A DNA stretch of 64,000 bases, taken from UBA6912 sp963792895. GTDB lineage: Bacteria > Actinomycetota > Acidimicrobiia > Spongiisociales > UBA5794. The notes below the pieces were generated by a model, which had not been told where the DNA came from, did not search any database, and saw only the letters and a list, made by a program, of their open reading frames with translations. Each line of letters begins with the position of its first letter. Positions within the stretch are counted from its first letter, which is position 1. The stretch lies in assembly GCA_963792895.1 (NCBI GenBank), contig CAWBYA010000003.1, positions 1 through 64,000 on the forward strand, read 5' to 3'. This document shows, in pieces, positions 17,901 through 27,522 of the stretch. The position numbers were made by a program, and so were the translations under genes.

Positions 17901-18233
17901 GTGGCCAATCGGGACGACGTGTCGATGAAGCTCTTGCTCGCCATGTCGTCTGGAGTGGTCGACCCGGTCGTGGTCATCGGCATCCAGCGCACCGCCACCA
18001 TGACCGCCATCCAGGACTACACACGGCTGAAGGCCGACACCGACCCGCATGACCTGCCGTGGCTTCTCCACATCGACCGGCTCATCCTGCGAGCCGAGGC
18101 CGAGCTTCGATGGCTCGACAGGGTCGAGGAGCGGCTCGGCGAGCCGAGCCTCGCAGATCGCACCCGCCCAAACGCCGCACACCATCCCGACCAGACACGA
18201 ATCACCACCGTTCCCACAGGAGAAGCGACATGA
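17901..18233 (+). CDS. PadR-family regulator, C-terminal part only (N-terminal wHTH missing)
   Basis: In frame from GTG 17901 the product reads VANRDDVSMKLLLAM, then IQRTATMTAIQDYTRLKAD and LPWLLHIDRLILRAEAELRWLDRVEERL. These correspond to the C-terminal dimerisation half of PadR regulators that precede MacB-like ABC transporter genes. The winged-helix half, normally about 80-100 residues, is absent: upstream of about 17895 the sequence is the ECF promoter of the opposite-strand gene. The stop overlaps the ABC start as ATGA (18230-18233). This looks like a deletion or a misassembly that removed the 5-prime half, mirroring the junction near 550. Confidence 0.6.
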   Translation: MANRDDVSMKLLLAMSSGVVDPVVVIGIQRTATMTAIQDYTRLKADTDPHDLPWLLHIDRLILRAEAELRWLDRVEERLGEPSLADRTRPNAAHHPDQTRITTVPTGEAT

Positions 18234-21200
18234 CCGACATCGTCCTCTCGATGCGCCGCATCGGGCGCACGTACGGCAAGGGCGCCCAGCGCGTCGATGC
18301 GCTCGTCGACGTCGATCTCGACGTCGCTGTCGGCGAATGGGTCGCCATCACGGGCCGCAGCGGCTCAGGAAAGACCACCGTCCTCAACGTCGCAGGCGGT
18401 CTCGACGAGCCCACAACCGGCACGGTCACCGTCGAGGGCGCGCACCTCGGCGACATGTCGAAGACCGAGCTCGCCAGGCTCCGCCGCCAATCGATCGGCT
18501 ACGTCTTCCAGGACTTCAACCTGCTCCCGACGCTCACCGCCGCCGAGAACGTGTCGTTGCCGATGGAGCTCGACGGTATTGGCCTCGCCGAGTCCAAGCG
18601 CCATGCGCTCACCTCGCTCGACCACGTCGGCTTGGGTCGCATGGCGAACCGGTACCCCGACCAGCTCTCGGGAGGCGAGCAGCAGCGGGTCGCCATCGCC
18701 AGGGGGTTGGTGGGGCCGCGCACGCTGCTCCTCGCCGACGAGCCGACCGGCGCCCTCGACGATCTGACCAGCGAGACGATCCTGAAGATGATCCGCCGCC
18801 GATGCGACGAGGGCGCGGCGGCCGTCATGGTGACGCACGAGCCCTCATTCGCTGCGTGGGCAGATCGGGTCATCCGGTTGCGCGACGGCCGTATCGAGAC
18901 CGTCACCGAGGGATCGTCCGTGCCGCTGAGCGTGGCGGAGCTGCGCGGCATGAAGGCCCCCGAGATCGCCGCCGTCGCTCGTATCGCCCGTCGGACTGCA
19001 CGGCGGAATTGGAAGCGTACGGCGCTCATCGTCGCCATCATCGCGATCCCGGTCGCCGCGTCGCAGCTCACCGCCGGCATGATCGCCGCCGGTCAGATCT
19101 CGGACGCGGAGTATGCGACGCAGCAGCTCGGCGCGGCCGACGTCGTCGTGCAGGGTTTCGCTCCGACGGAACAGTCGATGGGGTGGGTCGAGCGACAGGT
19201 CGCGGAGCTCGCCCAGGGCGCCGACGTGCTGCGGTTCCGCAACGCCTACGGGGCCATCCCAGATGCGACGGAATATGTCGAGGTCACAGATCTCGACGTC
19301 ACCGCACCGCTGGCACGGGGGAAGCTCGGGCTCGTCGCGGGCGCTGTGCCGGATGAACCGGGCGAAGTTGCTCTCTCCGACCTCTTGCTGACGCTCACCG
19401 GTGCAGGAATCGGTGACGAGGTGACGATCGCGCTTGAGGGCCTCGAGGCGCCTTTCACCGTAGTGGGCACGGTGCGCGACGTCCTCTACCGCAACAGGAG
19501 TGTTGCGATCATCTCCGCGAGCGACATGGATACCGTCTACGCCAACGCCTCGAACAGCCTCGAGTTCGTGGGTCGGGACGCCAATTGGCTGATTGCGACG
19601 GCAGACCCAGATGGACTGCTCGGTGCGCTCTCGCAGCGCTGGGAGACGGCTCGATCCGAGTTTCGACCGCTGCCCGTGTCTCCGCGGCCCGAGGTCTTGA
19701 CGTTCCTCGACGACGACCTCTATGCGTCCTTGAACGCCGATCAGGTCGCAGCGCTGGCCGTCTACGCCGAGTCCTCGATGCCGGGCGGGGCCGCCAACCC
19801 CGACTACGTCCCCGGCGATGCGGCGTCCCAGGAGGCGTTCTACGCGTTCCAAGACGCCCTGTACCGAGAGGCGTGGAGGGTCCTCGGCGGGTATCCGGCC
19901 ATCTATCCGGAGGTCGGTGGGAGCACGGCAATGAACTACACCGGATTCGAATCTGGTGCGTCACGCGTGCTCCAGGCGCCCGCCGTGCTCGGAACCCTTC
20001 TCGGCGCCTTGCTGTTGGCAGAAGTGGCGCTCGTCGCCGGTGCGGCATACGCCACGGGGATCCGCCGCCGGTTGCGGGAGCTGGGGCTTCTGGCCGTGAA
20101 CGGAGCGACGAGCCAGCATCTGCGGTGGATCGTCGTGGGTGAGGGCGTGGTAGCAGGATTGCTCGGGGCCGGGCTTGGCTCGCTGATCGGGCTCGTCCTG
20201 ATGAACGCAGGACGGGCAACGGTGCAGCGCTTCGTTGAGCGCTTCATCATCGGAAGCCCGCTGGGCGTCGCCGAGCTACTCGCGCCGGCACTGGTCGGCG
20301 TGGCCGCTGCGACGCTTGCGGCGTGGGTCCCGGCACGATCGGCGTCCCGGGTGCCGGCGATCACGGCCCTCCAGGGACGCATGCCGCTGTCACATCCACG
20401 ACGGTGGGTGGTGCCCTCGGGCATCGCAATCACTGGCTTTGGAGCCTTCTTGGTGATTGTTGCGAGGACCGCGCTCGGGTCGTCCGGCGTGGTCCAGGCC
20501 GGCCTCGGGGTGGCGCTGATGATCGGCGGGTTCGCCCTGCTGACCGGGCCGATCGTGGCCTGGGTAGGCACGCACGCCGACCGCTTCCCTGCCGTCACCC
20601 GTCTCGTCATCAGAGACTCCGCCAGACAGCGCACCCGAGCAGCGACGGCCATCGCAGCCACCATGGTTGTCTTGGTGGCACCCATCGTCGCCGGCGCAGC
20701 GATCCGAACGGACCAGGTGCGCAATCTCAACTACGGGCTCGCCGAGAATCCGGCGCACGTGCTGGTTGCCGGTGAGTCGGCGTACACGATGCCACCGCAC
20801 AGCGATGTCGACCCCGCCGACGTCTCGGCAGTTGCGCAGGTACTGCCGGCGTCCCAGTACACCGAGTTTGCCGTCTACGGGGAAGCGGCAGTCGGCCGGA
20901 TCGTCCGAGATGGGGTCGTCGATGCGTCGCGGGGACCGGGAGTCGACCCCGACGAGATGCTGACTGCCGCCGGATCGAGCGAGTTGCTGGCGCTGCTCGG
21001 TGTGGCGGAGGCAGCGGCCGACCTCGATGCCGGCAGGGCCGTCATCCTCGGTGTCGAGCGGCGGGACGTCGAGCGGCGGGACGTCGAGCTGCGCATCGGT
21101 GAGCACACGGTCGATGCAGTAGAGGTTCCCGCCCACGTGATGCGGTACCAGTTCCCCCGTATCCTCGTCGGCGAGCGGCTCGCCGCGGAGCTGGGCCTCG

Positions 21201-21721
21201 GTGAGTCACACACCGTCGCACTTTTCGTGAACGACCGTCCGCTGACCGAGAAGGAGCGGCTTCTCGTCGACGAGTCGGGGACCGCGAGGTCGGTTTGGGG
21301 AGAGCGCATCACGCCCAACCAGATGATGGTCGTCGCGGGCGGGGCGACCCTCCTCGTCGTGCTCCTCATCATCGCCCTCGTGACTGCACTGGCGGCGACG
21401 GAATCGGACCATGACATTCGCACGATGGTCGCAGTCGGTGCGCCTCCGAGGATCCGCAGGCGGTTCCTCGGGATACAGACGGCGTACTACACCCTGTTTG
21501 CGGCGATTCTGGCGACGCCGCTTGCGATGCTGCTGATGAACGTGGCGTCGGGCGACTCGTTCGTCGACGTCGGGCCGTTTGGCGCACTGCCGACCAACAC
21601 GATCGTCACTCCGTGGCTGATGATCGGCCTCGTCGTCGTAGCCATCCCTCTTGCCGTCGGCGCAGTAACGGCCCTCGCCGCCCGGTCGGCGCCCACGGTC
21701 CCGCCGAGACGGATCGGCTGA
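18230..21721 (+). CDS. ABC transporter with fused ATPase and FtsX/MacB-like permease
   Basis: One uninterrupted 1163-residue polypeptide. Residues 1-230 form the ATPase: Walker A GRSGSGKT (42-49), Q loop VFQDFN, signature LSGGEQQR (146-153), Walker B LLLADEP and H loop VTHEPS. From about 265 there is a membrane helix, a long extracytoplasmic domain, then three-helix FtsX/MacB_PCD blocks (about 580-700), a further helix pair, a second extracytoplasmic domain and a final FtsX block near the C-terminus. Usually the ATPase and permease are separate genes. A 15-bp direct duplication (21053-21082) adds VERRD twice in the second periplasmic domain. SD CAGGAGA (18216-18222). Likely exports a lipid, peptide or drug; control by the truncated PadR is inferred. 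Confidence 0.92.
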   Translation: MTDIVLSMRRIGRTYGKGAQRVDALVDVDLDVAVGEWVAITGRSGSGKTTVLNVAGGLDEPTTGTVTVEGAHLGDMSKTELARLRRQSIGYVFQDFNLLPTLTAAENVSLPMELDGIGLAESKRHALTSLDHVGLGRMANRYPDQLSGGEQQRVAIARGLVGPRTLLLADEPTGALDDLTSETILKMIRRRCDEGAAAVMVTHEPSFAAWADRVIRLRDGRIETVTEGSSVPLSVAELRGMKAPEIAAVARIARRTARRNWKRTALIVAIIAIPVAASQLTAGMIAAGQISDAEYATQQLGAADVVVQGFAPTEQSMGWVERQVAELAQGADVLRFRNAYGAIPDATEYVEVTDLDVTAPLARGKLGLVAGAVPDEPGEVALSDLLLTLTGAGIGDEVTIALEGLEAPFTVVGTVRDVLYRNRSVAIISASDMDTVYANASNSLEFVGRDANWLIATADPDGLLGALSQRWETARSEFRPLPVSPRPEVLTFLDDDLYASLNADQVAALAVYAESSMPGGAANPDYVPGDAASQEAFYAFQDALYREAWRVLGGYPAIYPEVGGSTAMNYTGFESGASRVLQAPAVLGTLLGALLLAEVALVAGAAYATGIRRRLRELGLLAVNGATSQHLRWIVVGEGVVAGLLGAGLGSLIGLVLMNAGRATVQRFVERFIIGSPLGVAELLAPALVGVAAATLAAWVPARSASRVPAITALQGRMPLSHPRRWVVPSGIAITGFGAFLVIVARTALGSSGVVQAGLGVALMIGGFALLTGPIVAWVGTHADRFPAVTRLVIRDSARQRTRAATAIAATMVVLVAPIVAGAAIRTDQVRNLNYGLAENPAHVLVAGESAYTMPPHSDVDPADVSAVAQVLPASQYTEFAVYGEAAVGRIVRDGVVDASRGPGVDPDEMLTAAGSSELLALLGVAEAAADLDAGRAVILGVERRDVERRDVELRIGEHTVDAVEVPAHVMRYQFPRILVGERLAAELGLGESHTVALFVNDRPLTEKERLLVDESGTARSVWGERITPNQMMVVAGGATLLVVLLIIALVTALAATESDHDIRTMVAVGAPPRIRRRFLGIQTAYYTLFAAILATPLAMLLMNVASGDSFVDVGPFGALPTNTIVTPWLMIGLVVVAIPLAVGAVTALAARSAPTVPPRRIG
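21053..21082 (+). repeat. In-frame 15-bp tandem duplication inside the ABC transporter
   Basis: GTCGAGCGGCGGGAC occurs twice back to back, followed by a partial third copy GTCGAGCTG; it encodes VERRDVERRDVELR. Reading frame is kept, suggesting slippage in a tolerant extracytoplasmic loop. Confidence 0.8.
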
Positions 21722-21941
21722 GGTCCAGCGATTCGGACCGGCGACGGCGCGGCCGACGCCTCTCTGCTGGAGCACCACGAGGTCGCCTGTCGCAGTACGA
21801 CGAACACGACCACTCTCACGCGAGTGCCTTCCGTGATGACCACCCGGGTCGAGCCCCGCCCGAAGGCGATCGACTCGTCCGTTGTTCGTTGCCCGCGACC
21901 GGTCCGGCCCGCTTTCGCTCGATGGGACGGGCCGCCGGGTA

Positions 21942-22727
21942 TCAGTTCGCCGGGTTGAGCAGCAGGTTCTGGGTGGCGCGTCCTACCGGGCCGCGAGCGT
22001 CGAACAGTTCGGCGTCGGCGAGCCCGGTGCCGTCCCGCTCCCAGTGTGAGATGGCCTTGGAGAGGAACCACTCGCCCTCCGGGTCGCGCAGGAGCGAGAC
22101 GAGCAGGTCGGTGTTGATGAACAGCACCCTGTCGAGGTAGTCGTTGTAGCTGATGCCGTTGCCGGAGTCTGCGAGCGGACAGATGCGCTGAAAGCCCGAC
22201 GGCTCCTCGTCGGGAAGGATCGGGACTCTGGCGCGCGCCCACATCCATGTCGGGCCGCCTGTCCCGCGGGACAGCGCCGGGTCGTACCGGACCTCGATCG
22301 ACGATGAGAAGGCTTGCTCGTCGTGCACGGCGGTATGGATGGGGAAGGGGCCCGGCACCGCTGCGGCGAAGTCCGGGACCTGGAAGGGGGCAGTCGTGCA
22401 CTCGAGCCCGTCGAGAGCACGCAGGTGCATGCCATAGGCTCGGGCCAGCACTCGCTCTTCGTCGAAGATCTCTGCCTCGGAGTACGTCACAGATCTGCCC
22501 GGCCTTCGCACTTCCGCCTGGACGCGAAACCCGCTCATCGGGATGGGCCGCATCACCTCCACGGCGATACGTGCAAGTCGCTGATTCGGGGCCAGCCGTT
22601 CGAGTGCACGCACGAGCAGTGCCGTGGGTGGTCCCGCATGACACGCTGCAACGTCCCAAGGGCCGCGGGAGTAGTCGGTGGGTGTGAACCACGAGCCATC
22701 GCGAGTCGTGAAGTAGGCGTCGCTCAT
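21942..22727 (-). CDS. Acyl-CoA thioesterase-like protein (TesB-type double hot-dog)
   Basis: A 261-residue protein of the thioesterase-like superfamily often annotated beside TesB. Visible features are the N-terminal ACHAGPPTALLVRALERL, ARIAVEVMRPIPMSGFRVQAEVRRPGRSV in sequence (first hot-dog), and RICPLADSGNGISYNDYLDRVLFINTDLLVSLLRDPEGEWFLSKAISHWERDGTGLADAELFDARGPVGRATQNLL (second hot-dog). Predicted to hydrolyse acyl-CoA thioesters; the chain-length preference cannot be told. Upstream 21722-21941 holds no gene that I can support. Confidence 0.85.
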   Translation of the reverse strand: MSDAYFTTRDGSWFTPTDYSRGPWDVAACHAGPPTALLVRALERLAPNQRLARIAVEVMRPIPMSGFRVQAEVRRPGRSVTYSEAEIFDEERVLARAYGMHLRALDGLECTTAPFQVPDFAAAVPGPFPIHTAVHDEQAFSSSIEVRYDPALSRGTGGPTWMWARARVPILPDEEPSGFQRICPLADSGNGISYNDYLDRVLFINTDLLVSLLRDPEGEWFLSKAISHWERDGTGLADAELFDARGPVGRATQNLLLNPAN

Positions 22728-22761
22728 GAGCGCTCGAGCTTATCCGCCGAGGTCGAGCAAT

Positions 22762-22989
22762 TCACTCGCCGCCGAGCCGAGCCTTGATCTCCTTGCACGT
22801 CGGGCACACGGGATAGCCGCTCGGGTCGCGGTTGGGTATCCACTCCTTGCCGCAGAGCGCCCGCACCGGGACACCCTCGACGTTGCTCCGCACGATGTCG
22901 GCCTTCCGTACGTAGTGAGCGAACCGGTCGTGGTCGCCGTCGTCGGTGATGCGGCGGTCGATCTCAGGTCGGGTAACGGTGTCGCTCAC
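22762..22989 (-). CDS. DUF3039 protein
   Basis: A 75-residue actinobacterial protein with the family core DDGDHDRFAHYVRKADIV, VPVRALCGKEWIPNRDPSGYPVCPTCKEI. Three cysteines (LCGK and CPTC) suggest a small zinc-binding fold. The GTG at 22987-22989 matches the family start. Function is unknown. The family is confined mostly to actinobacteria, which supports the taxonomic call. Confidence 0.88.
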   Translation of the reverse strand: MSDTVTRPEIDRRITDDGDHDRFAHYVRKADIVRSNVEGVPVRALCGKEWIPNRDPSGYPVCPTCKEIKARLGGE

Positions 22990-23044
22990 GGGACCATTGT
23001 CGCGCGCACCGCCCACCAACGCGCTGCGATACGCACGAGGGCGA

Positions 23045-23058
23045 CCCGCCATGGCGGG
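23045..23058. terminator. Palindrome CCCGCCATGGCGGG downstream of the beta-helix gene
   Basis: A perfect 14-bp palindrome (5-bp stem, CATG loop) about 50 nt past the stop of the minus-strand beta-helix gene and before the DUF3039 gene. Confidence 0.5.
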
Positions 23059-23107
23059 CCGCCCCCTGGTGTCATCCCGGAATCGAAGTGTCCGGGGCCT
23101 CAGCCTC

Positions 23108-25237
23108 TCACCAACACGGCGAGATCAGTTCGACCATGCCCGAGTACTCGTCCAGCATGTAGGCACCGGCGAGTCCGTTCATCTCGGAGCCACAACCCCG
23201 CACGATCCTCACATAGCCGGTCTCGTAGTCGGCGTGGAACGCAATCGCCTTGGCCGGGGGAGTCGGGCTGCCGGCAACGGGCCCACCAAACCCAGCCTCG
23301 ACGTCTGCGACGTTGTCGGTGAGCAAGTGGATGTCCGAGCTGTCGGTCATGATGTCGAACCCGATCGCTGAGCCGTGAGCCGACCGCAAGCCGGTGGCCG
23401 AGCTGCGGGACACGACGACGTCATGGCTTCCGGCGAACGTGTAGCCGCGCACTTCGGCGCCGCCGTAGCCGTTCAAGGTGGACGCTGGATGCGACACGCC
23501 TTCGAGATAGTTGCCGCACAAGCCCGAGCCGGCTTCGCCGAGGTTCACGAGGCCGTCGACGCTCGTCCCGAGCATCCTCACATTCGACGCAGCATCCATC
23601 TTGAATGCGATGACGCCCTTGTCGACATGGAACATCGAATCGCCGTTGCAGACGTAGGAGACCCCCGCCTGTGCGAGCGTCCGGTAGCCGCGTTGCCCTT
23701 CAACCCACGAAAGCACGTTGGCGGGGATGTTGAGCCGCGTCGTGCTCAGGTTGGACGTTGCGAACTCGCCGTTGGCCTTCGCCTTCGCCACGAACGCTTG
23801 CGCATTGGCCACAGGGTTGCCCGTGTAACGCCCGCGCTCGCCGTTGGTGGAGATGGTCACCGGGGCACCCGTCGCCGGGTTCAGGTTCCTGATCTGGAAC
23901 ACAGCGCCCACAGGATCGATGGCGGCGGTGCCACCACCGACGTCGATCGCAGGCACCTCGTTGATGAACGCCTGCTGGTCGATGACGTGCACGTTCTGGA
24001 ACAGGATGTCCCTGGAACCCAGATCACCGGTCGGGGTGTAGGGGAATCCGTTCACTGCAACGCCGAACGCGTTGACCAGGAACGAATACGAGTTGCCGTC
24101 GAGAAGCCCGTGCTTGTTGTGGAACACGCCGTACTCGACCGGATGCGTCGCCGCATTGATCTGCGCCCGACCGTCCACCATGTGGGGGCTGACGATCAGG
24201 TCGGCGTGGGTGTTGTTGATCGCATCACGCAACGCCGACTGGATGCCGTACACATCGAGCACCTGTCCATCGACCGACAAGGTCGTTGACGAGCCCGCCC
24301 TCGCGAGCTCATCGACATAGGGCTTGATGAACTGCGCCGACGAGAAGGTCCCGAGCACAGGCACGTCTTTGCGGTTGGTGGCGGTGACGTTCCTGACCGT
24401 CAGACCATGCACCCCGTTGAGGGCTACCGCACCAACCTCGTATCCATCGAAGGTGACGTTGGTGATGGTGATGTCCTCGTTGCCATTGCCATGGATCCCA
24501 TGGTGTGAGCTCAGGCCGATCGTGCCGTTCTTGATCGTGACTCGCGCGGCTGCGTCGATCCCTTCGCCGAAGTCCGATGGACCTTGGTTCGGCACGAACG
24601 GTTGGTCGGCGAGCTCGATGACAGCGAAGAACCTCTGGAGGAGGGCGTGTTCTGCGCTCTGCTCGATCGTGTGGCCATTCAAGTCGATCACGACGTCGTC
24701 GGCGGTGACGGCAAGCGCAGCGAAGAACCCGACGCCGTAGGCCGCAGGGTCATACGCCGGTGTCATCGGCCCCGACGGGCTGAAGTCGGTTGTGCCGCCC
24801 GGCAACAGCTGAGTGAACAGCGGCATACCGGCGCTATATGCGTCTACGGGGCTCGGCCACCCGAGCGCCCCAGCGACCCAGCCGGGAAGTTCACCGCTCG
24901 CAAGCGCAGCGTCGAGCGTCGCAGGCGAGTTGGGGTTGAAGCTGATGTCCTCTGCCAGGCGATACGTGCCGGGCTTGTCGATGATGTAGGTGCCGTACGT
25001 GAAGTCGGCGTTGCTGAGCAGCGTGACGGAACCGCCGCCTGCTGCCGGTCGAGCCTCGGCGCCGGGTGCTGCCACCACGCCGAGGAGCAACGCAAGCGCC
25101 ACCAACGCGACCACAACGCGATTGCTGCGCACGCGGGAGAAGGCAGCAGACGCTGCCGTGTTCCCCGGTGCTACGAGTCGATCCCCGCCAAGGCGCGGAT
25201 TGCGTCCGCGCTTCCAAACCGGAATACGTGTCGCCAC
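23108..25237 (-). CDS. Exported right-handed parallel beta-helix protein
   Basis: A 709-residue protein with a long N-region and signal peptide (VVVALVALALLLGVVAAPGAEA, about 42-63). The mature part begins with TYGTYIIDKPGTYRLAEDISFNP and contains repeating beta-helix rungs such as DDVVIDLNGHTIEQS, ARVTIKNGTIGLSSHHGIHGNGNEDITITNVTFDGYEVGAVALNGVHGLTVRNVTATN in order. This NosD/pectate-lyase-like fold usually binds or degrades polysaccharide; catalytic residues were not identified. GTG 25237 has a strong SD (GGAGGGGG). A GTG at 25132 is an alternative that would place the signal directly at the N-terminus. A sigma-70 promoter lies about 100 bp upstream. Confidence 0.85.
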   Translation of the reverse strand: MATRIPVWKRGRNPRLGGDRLVAPGNTAASAAFSRVRSNRVVVALVALALLLGVVAAPGAEARPAAGGGSVTLLSNADFTYGTYIIDKPGTYRLAEDISFNPNSPATLDAALASGELPGWVAGALGWPSPVDAYSAGMPLFTQLLPGGTTDFSPSGPMTPAYDPAAYGVGFFAALAVTADDVVIDLNGHTIEQSAEHALLQRFFAVIELADQPFVPNQGPSDFGEGIDAAARVTIKNGTIGLSSHHGIHGNGNEDITITNVTFDGYEVGAVALNGVHGLTVRNVTATNRKDVPVLGTFSSAQFIKPYVDELARAGSSTTLSVDGQVLDVYGIQSALRDAINNTHADLIVSPHMVDGRAQINAATHPVEYGVFHNKHGLLDGNSYSFLVNAFGVAVNGFPYTPTGDLGSRDILFQNVHVIDQQAFINEVPAIDVGGGTAAIDPVGAVFQIRNLNPATGAPVTISTNGERGRYTGNPVANAQAFVAKAKANGEFATSNLSTTRLNIPANVLSWVEGQRGYRTLAQAGVSYVCNGDSMFHVDKGVIAFKMDAASNVRMLGTSVDGLVNLGEAGSGLCGNYLEGVSHPASTLNGYGGAEVRGYTFAGSHDVVVSRSSATGLRSAHGSAIGFDIMTDSSDIHLLTDNVADVEAGFGGPVAGSPTPPAKAIAFHADYETGYVRIVRGCGSEMNGLAGAYMLDEYSGMVELISPCW

Positions 25238-25337
25238 GACATCCCCCTCCCTGTGTCATGCCGAACCCCCCGGTGCGGCAACCCCCAAGACGCCCTTTCG
25301 AGCGCCTCTCGACACCGCAAACACGGCGCCAGCGCCG

Positions 25338-25367
25338 AATCTAGGGAGACTGTCGGTCTCTGGTCAA
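25338..25367 (-). promoter_or_regulatory. Sigma-70 promoter for the beta-helix gene with palindromic spacer
   Basis: On the minus strand TTGACC (25367-25362), an 18-nt spacer and TAGATT (25343-25338). The spacer contains the inverted repeat GAGAC-TGTCG-GTCTC (25346-25360), so a regulator could bind between the -35 and -10 elements. Expected leader length is about 95 nt. Confidence 0.6.
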
Positions 25368-25444
25368 TGGGGTGATTGCCCCATACTCCTGTGGTGTCCC
25401 TCACCTCGGCGACGGGGCCACGAGCCTGCGCGATCTCGGTAGAA

Positions 25445-25473
25445 GGGGGCGGCACCGTGAGGCTGCCGCCCCC
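25445..25473. terminator. Strong terminator after the haloperoxidase-like gene
   Basis: Arms GGGGGCGGCA and TGCCGCCCCC pair perfectly (10 bp) around a 9-nt loop, 16 nt past the stop of the minus-strand gene. Confidence 0.8.
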
Positions 25474-25488
25474 CTCGACGTGTGCCTC

Positions 25489-27370
25489 TCAGCCGCAGAG
25501 GGACAGAGTGAGTTGGGTCACCTGCCGGTCGAGGCGCTCGTACGCCGCCGGTCGGACCCCATTGCGGCGCCCCCCTTCGATGACGAGGTCGAACGTGTCG
25601 AGCAGCTTGCAGCCTGCACTACGCGGGCCACTCGAGAACGCACGTTCGGCTTCGATGATGATGGCCGTCAAGGCCCGCTGTGCCGCTCGGGTGAGATCGC
25701 GGGTGTCGCCGAGCTGGGCGACGGTCTCTGCGATCTCTCCGAATGGATCGAAGTACAACTCGGCCCACTGGTACGCCTGTTCACCTACTTCTCGCCCAAT
25801 CTCGCGCGCTCGGAGGTCGCCATCCTGGAAGTGAATCCCGCCGTACCGGCGAGACACCCCTGCTTCGTCGGCGGCTTCGTAGAACGTGCTCCACGTGAGG
25901 ACGATCGGGGCCTCAGGGCCTTCCTCGAAGAGGAGCGTTCCGGGCGTGGCGATGTGACGGCCAAACACGTCCTCGACGCCGTCACCGTCGTAGTCACGTC
26001 CGAGCGCCGTCACGCCGTCGTACATGGCGTCACTCCCGGTGAAGGCCGTCAACACCTCTGCGGCGGCCCGGCTGAAGGTGCTGTGCCCCGAGATGAACTC
26101 GGCGAAGGGCGGTGTCACGAAGGTCGCCGACTGATATGGCTGCCAATCGGCGCCGTCGATCCACTCCGTGCCGTGGCCGGGGCCACCCCATGCCTCCACG
26201 AGCTGCCCTGCGTACACGTACGGGATCGCCGAAGCCGGGCGAACGTAGTCGTATGCCCGCTTCGCCTCCCATGCCGAGATGCCCGCATCGAGCACGGCGC
26301 CCGTCAGCGCCATGAACATCTGGACGTCCTCGGCGGAGGTGTGCTGGTCACGAAGCGAGACCCCGATTGCGATCTGCACCCAGTGGCCCGGGGGTGTCCA
26401 CGTGTGTGGACCGTCTGCCCAGAACTCGGCGATGACCTTGTGCTGGTCGGCGAGGGCGCCGCTGTGAGCCAGCACCTCGGCTGCCTGGTTCCGGAAGGCT
26501 TCATCTTCCGTTGTCGTCACCCCGAGCGCATCCGTGTACAGCTCGTCCGAGCCGAGCTGTGGCGGAGCCGGGGGACGGAATTGATCACCGGACGTGAGCG
26601 CAAATGGAGTGACCGCTCCCCAGTGCGGGGTGAGGAACTTCTGATCTACGTACGTCGTAGGGTCGTCATTGTCGACGATCGGGACGCCGTTGGCGTCAAC
26701 CAGAGTTCCGGTTGGGACCCGCAGCGGTGTCCAGTGGTTCGGGTCGTAGTCCGGCCCGCTCGAGCGCGTTTGGCGCTGCCGGGTCGGCGCTGTTGCGCGG
26801 CGCATACGCCTCCGGATAGGTGACAGACGTGATCTGAGCGAAGCCGCCGAGTGCGTTCGAGCCGTCGGCGACGCGAGCGTCGATGACGGCTTGGGCGGCA
26901 GCGTTGCCCAGCCCGGCAGGCGTGCGGGTGTTCAGGCTCGAGCTCTTCGGCAACCCGAGTGAGGCGAGCACCCCATCGAACATGGCGGCCTGGTTCGGGT
27001 ATGTGAAGGTCAACGCACGATGCGCTGCGTAGCTGATGGCGACATCAGCACTGTCGCCGGGGTGGCGGCGGGCAGCGTGTTTGAGATCCCATCCACCCTG
27101 GGTCGACAAGGCGTTGGGGTCGTAGGCGCTCCACGCATCGAACATCGACGACGTCACCACCCACATGCGCCAGGTCGTAGCCGTCGGCGCCGGCGGGTTC
27201 AGCTCGATTGCCAGGAGCATCGCATCGATCCAATCGACCACGACGCTGTGTGGGTGTGGGTTTGCGGTGAACGCCGGTTCGTCGGCGGTCGCCGCAGGCG
27301 TGACTCCAAGGACGAGCAGGCCGGCGGCGAGAATCGCCATCACCCTGCGGAGCTTCTCGATGACTCTCAC
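25489..27370 (-). CDS. Exported vanadium-dependent haloperoxidase-like PAP2 protein, one frameshift
   Basis: About 627 residues with signal peptide LRRVMAILAAGLLVLGVTPAATA. The C-terminal PAP2/haloperoxidase core shows AKRAYDYVRPASAIPYVYAG (Arg/Lys vanadate or phosphate ligands), FAEFISGHSTFSRAAAEVL (SGHS motif) and SRRYGGIHFQDGD (His ligand). N- and C-parts are in different frames; the break is at the CCC run 26755-26757, where removing one base joins NALERP to DYDPNHWTPLRVPTG. GTG 27368-27370 follows GGGGGGAA. Family members range from bromo/chloroperoxidases to phosphatases, so halogenating activity is not proven. Confidence 0.88.
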
Positions 27371-27522
27371 TGTGTTCCCCCCGTTCACCGGAGCATCTCT
27401 CGGGGCCCTGCGCCGATGTGTGTCCGCGCCGTGTCTCACCCGAGGACGCGGTCGTCGCCTAGTTACGACGAAGGAAGTGTGATGCGTCAGAGCACGCCGC
27501 GATATCGGGTGACCTGGCCATC

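Noticed and set aside
23000..23107. Possible tRNA near the 23.05-kb palindrome
   Set aside because: No cloverleaf could be drawn and no GTTCGA-type T loop is present on either strand.
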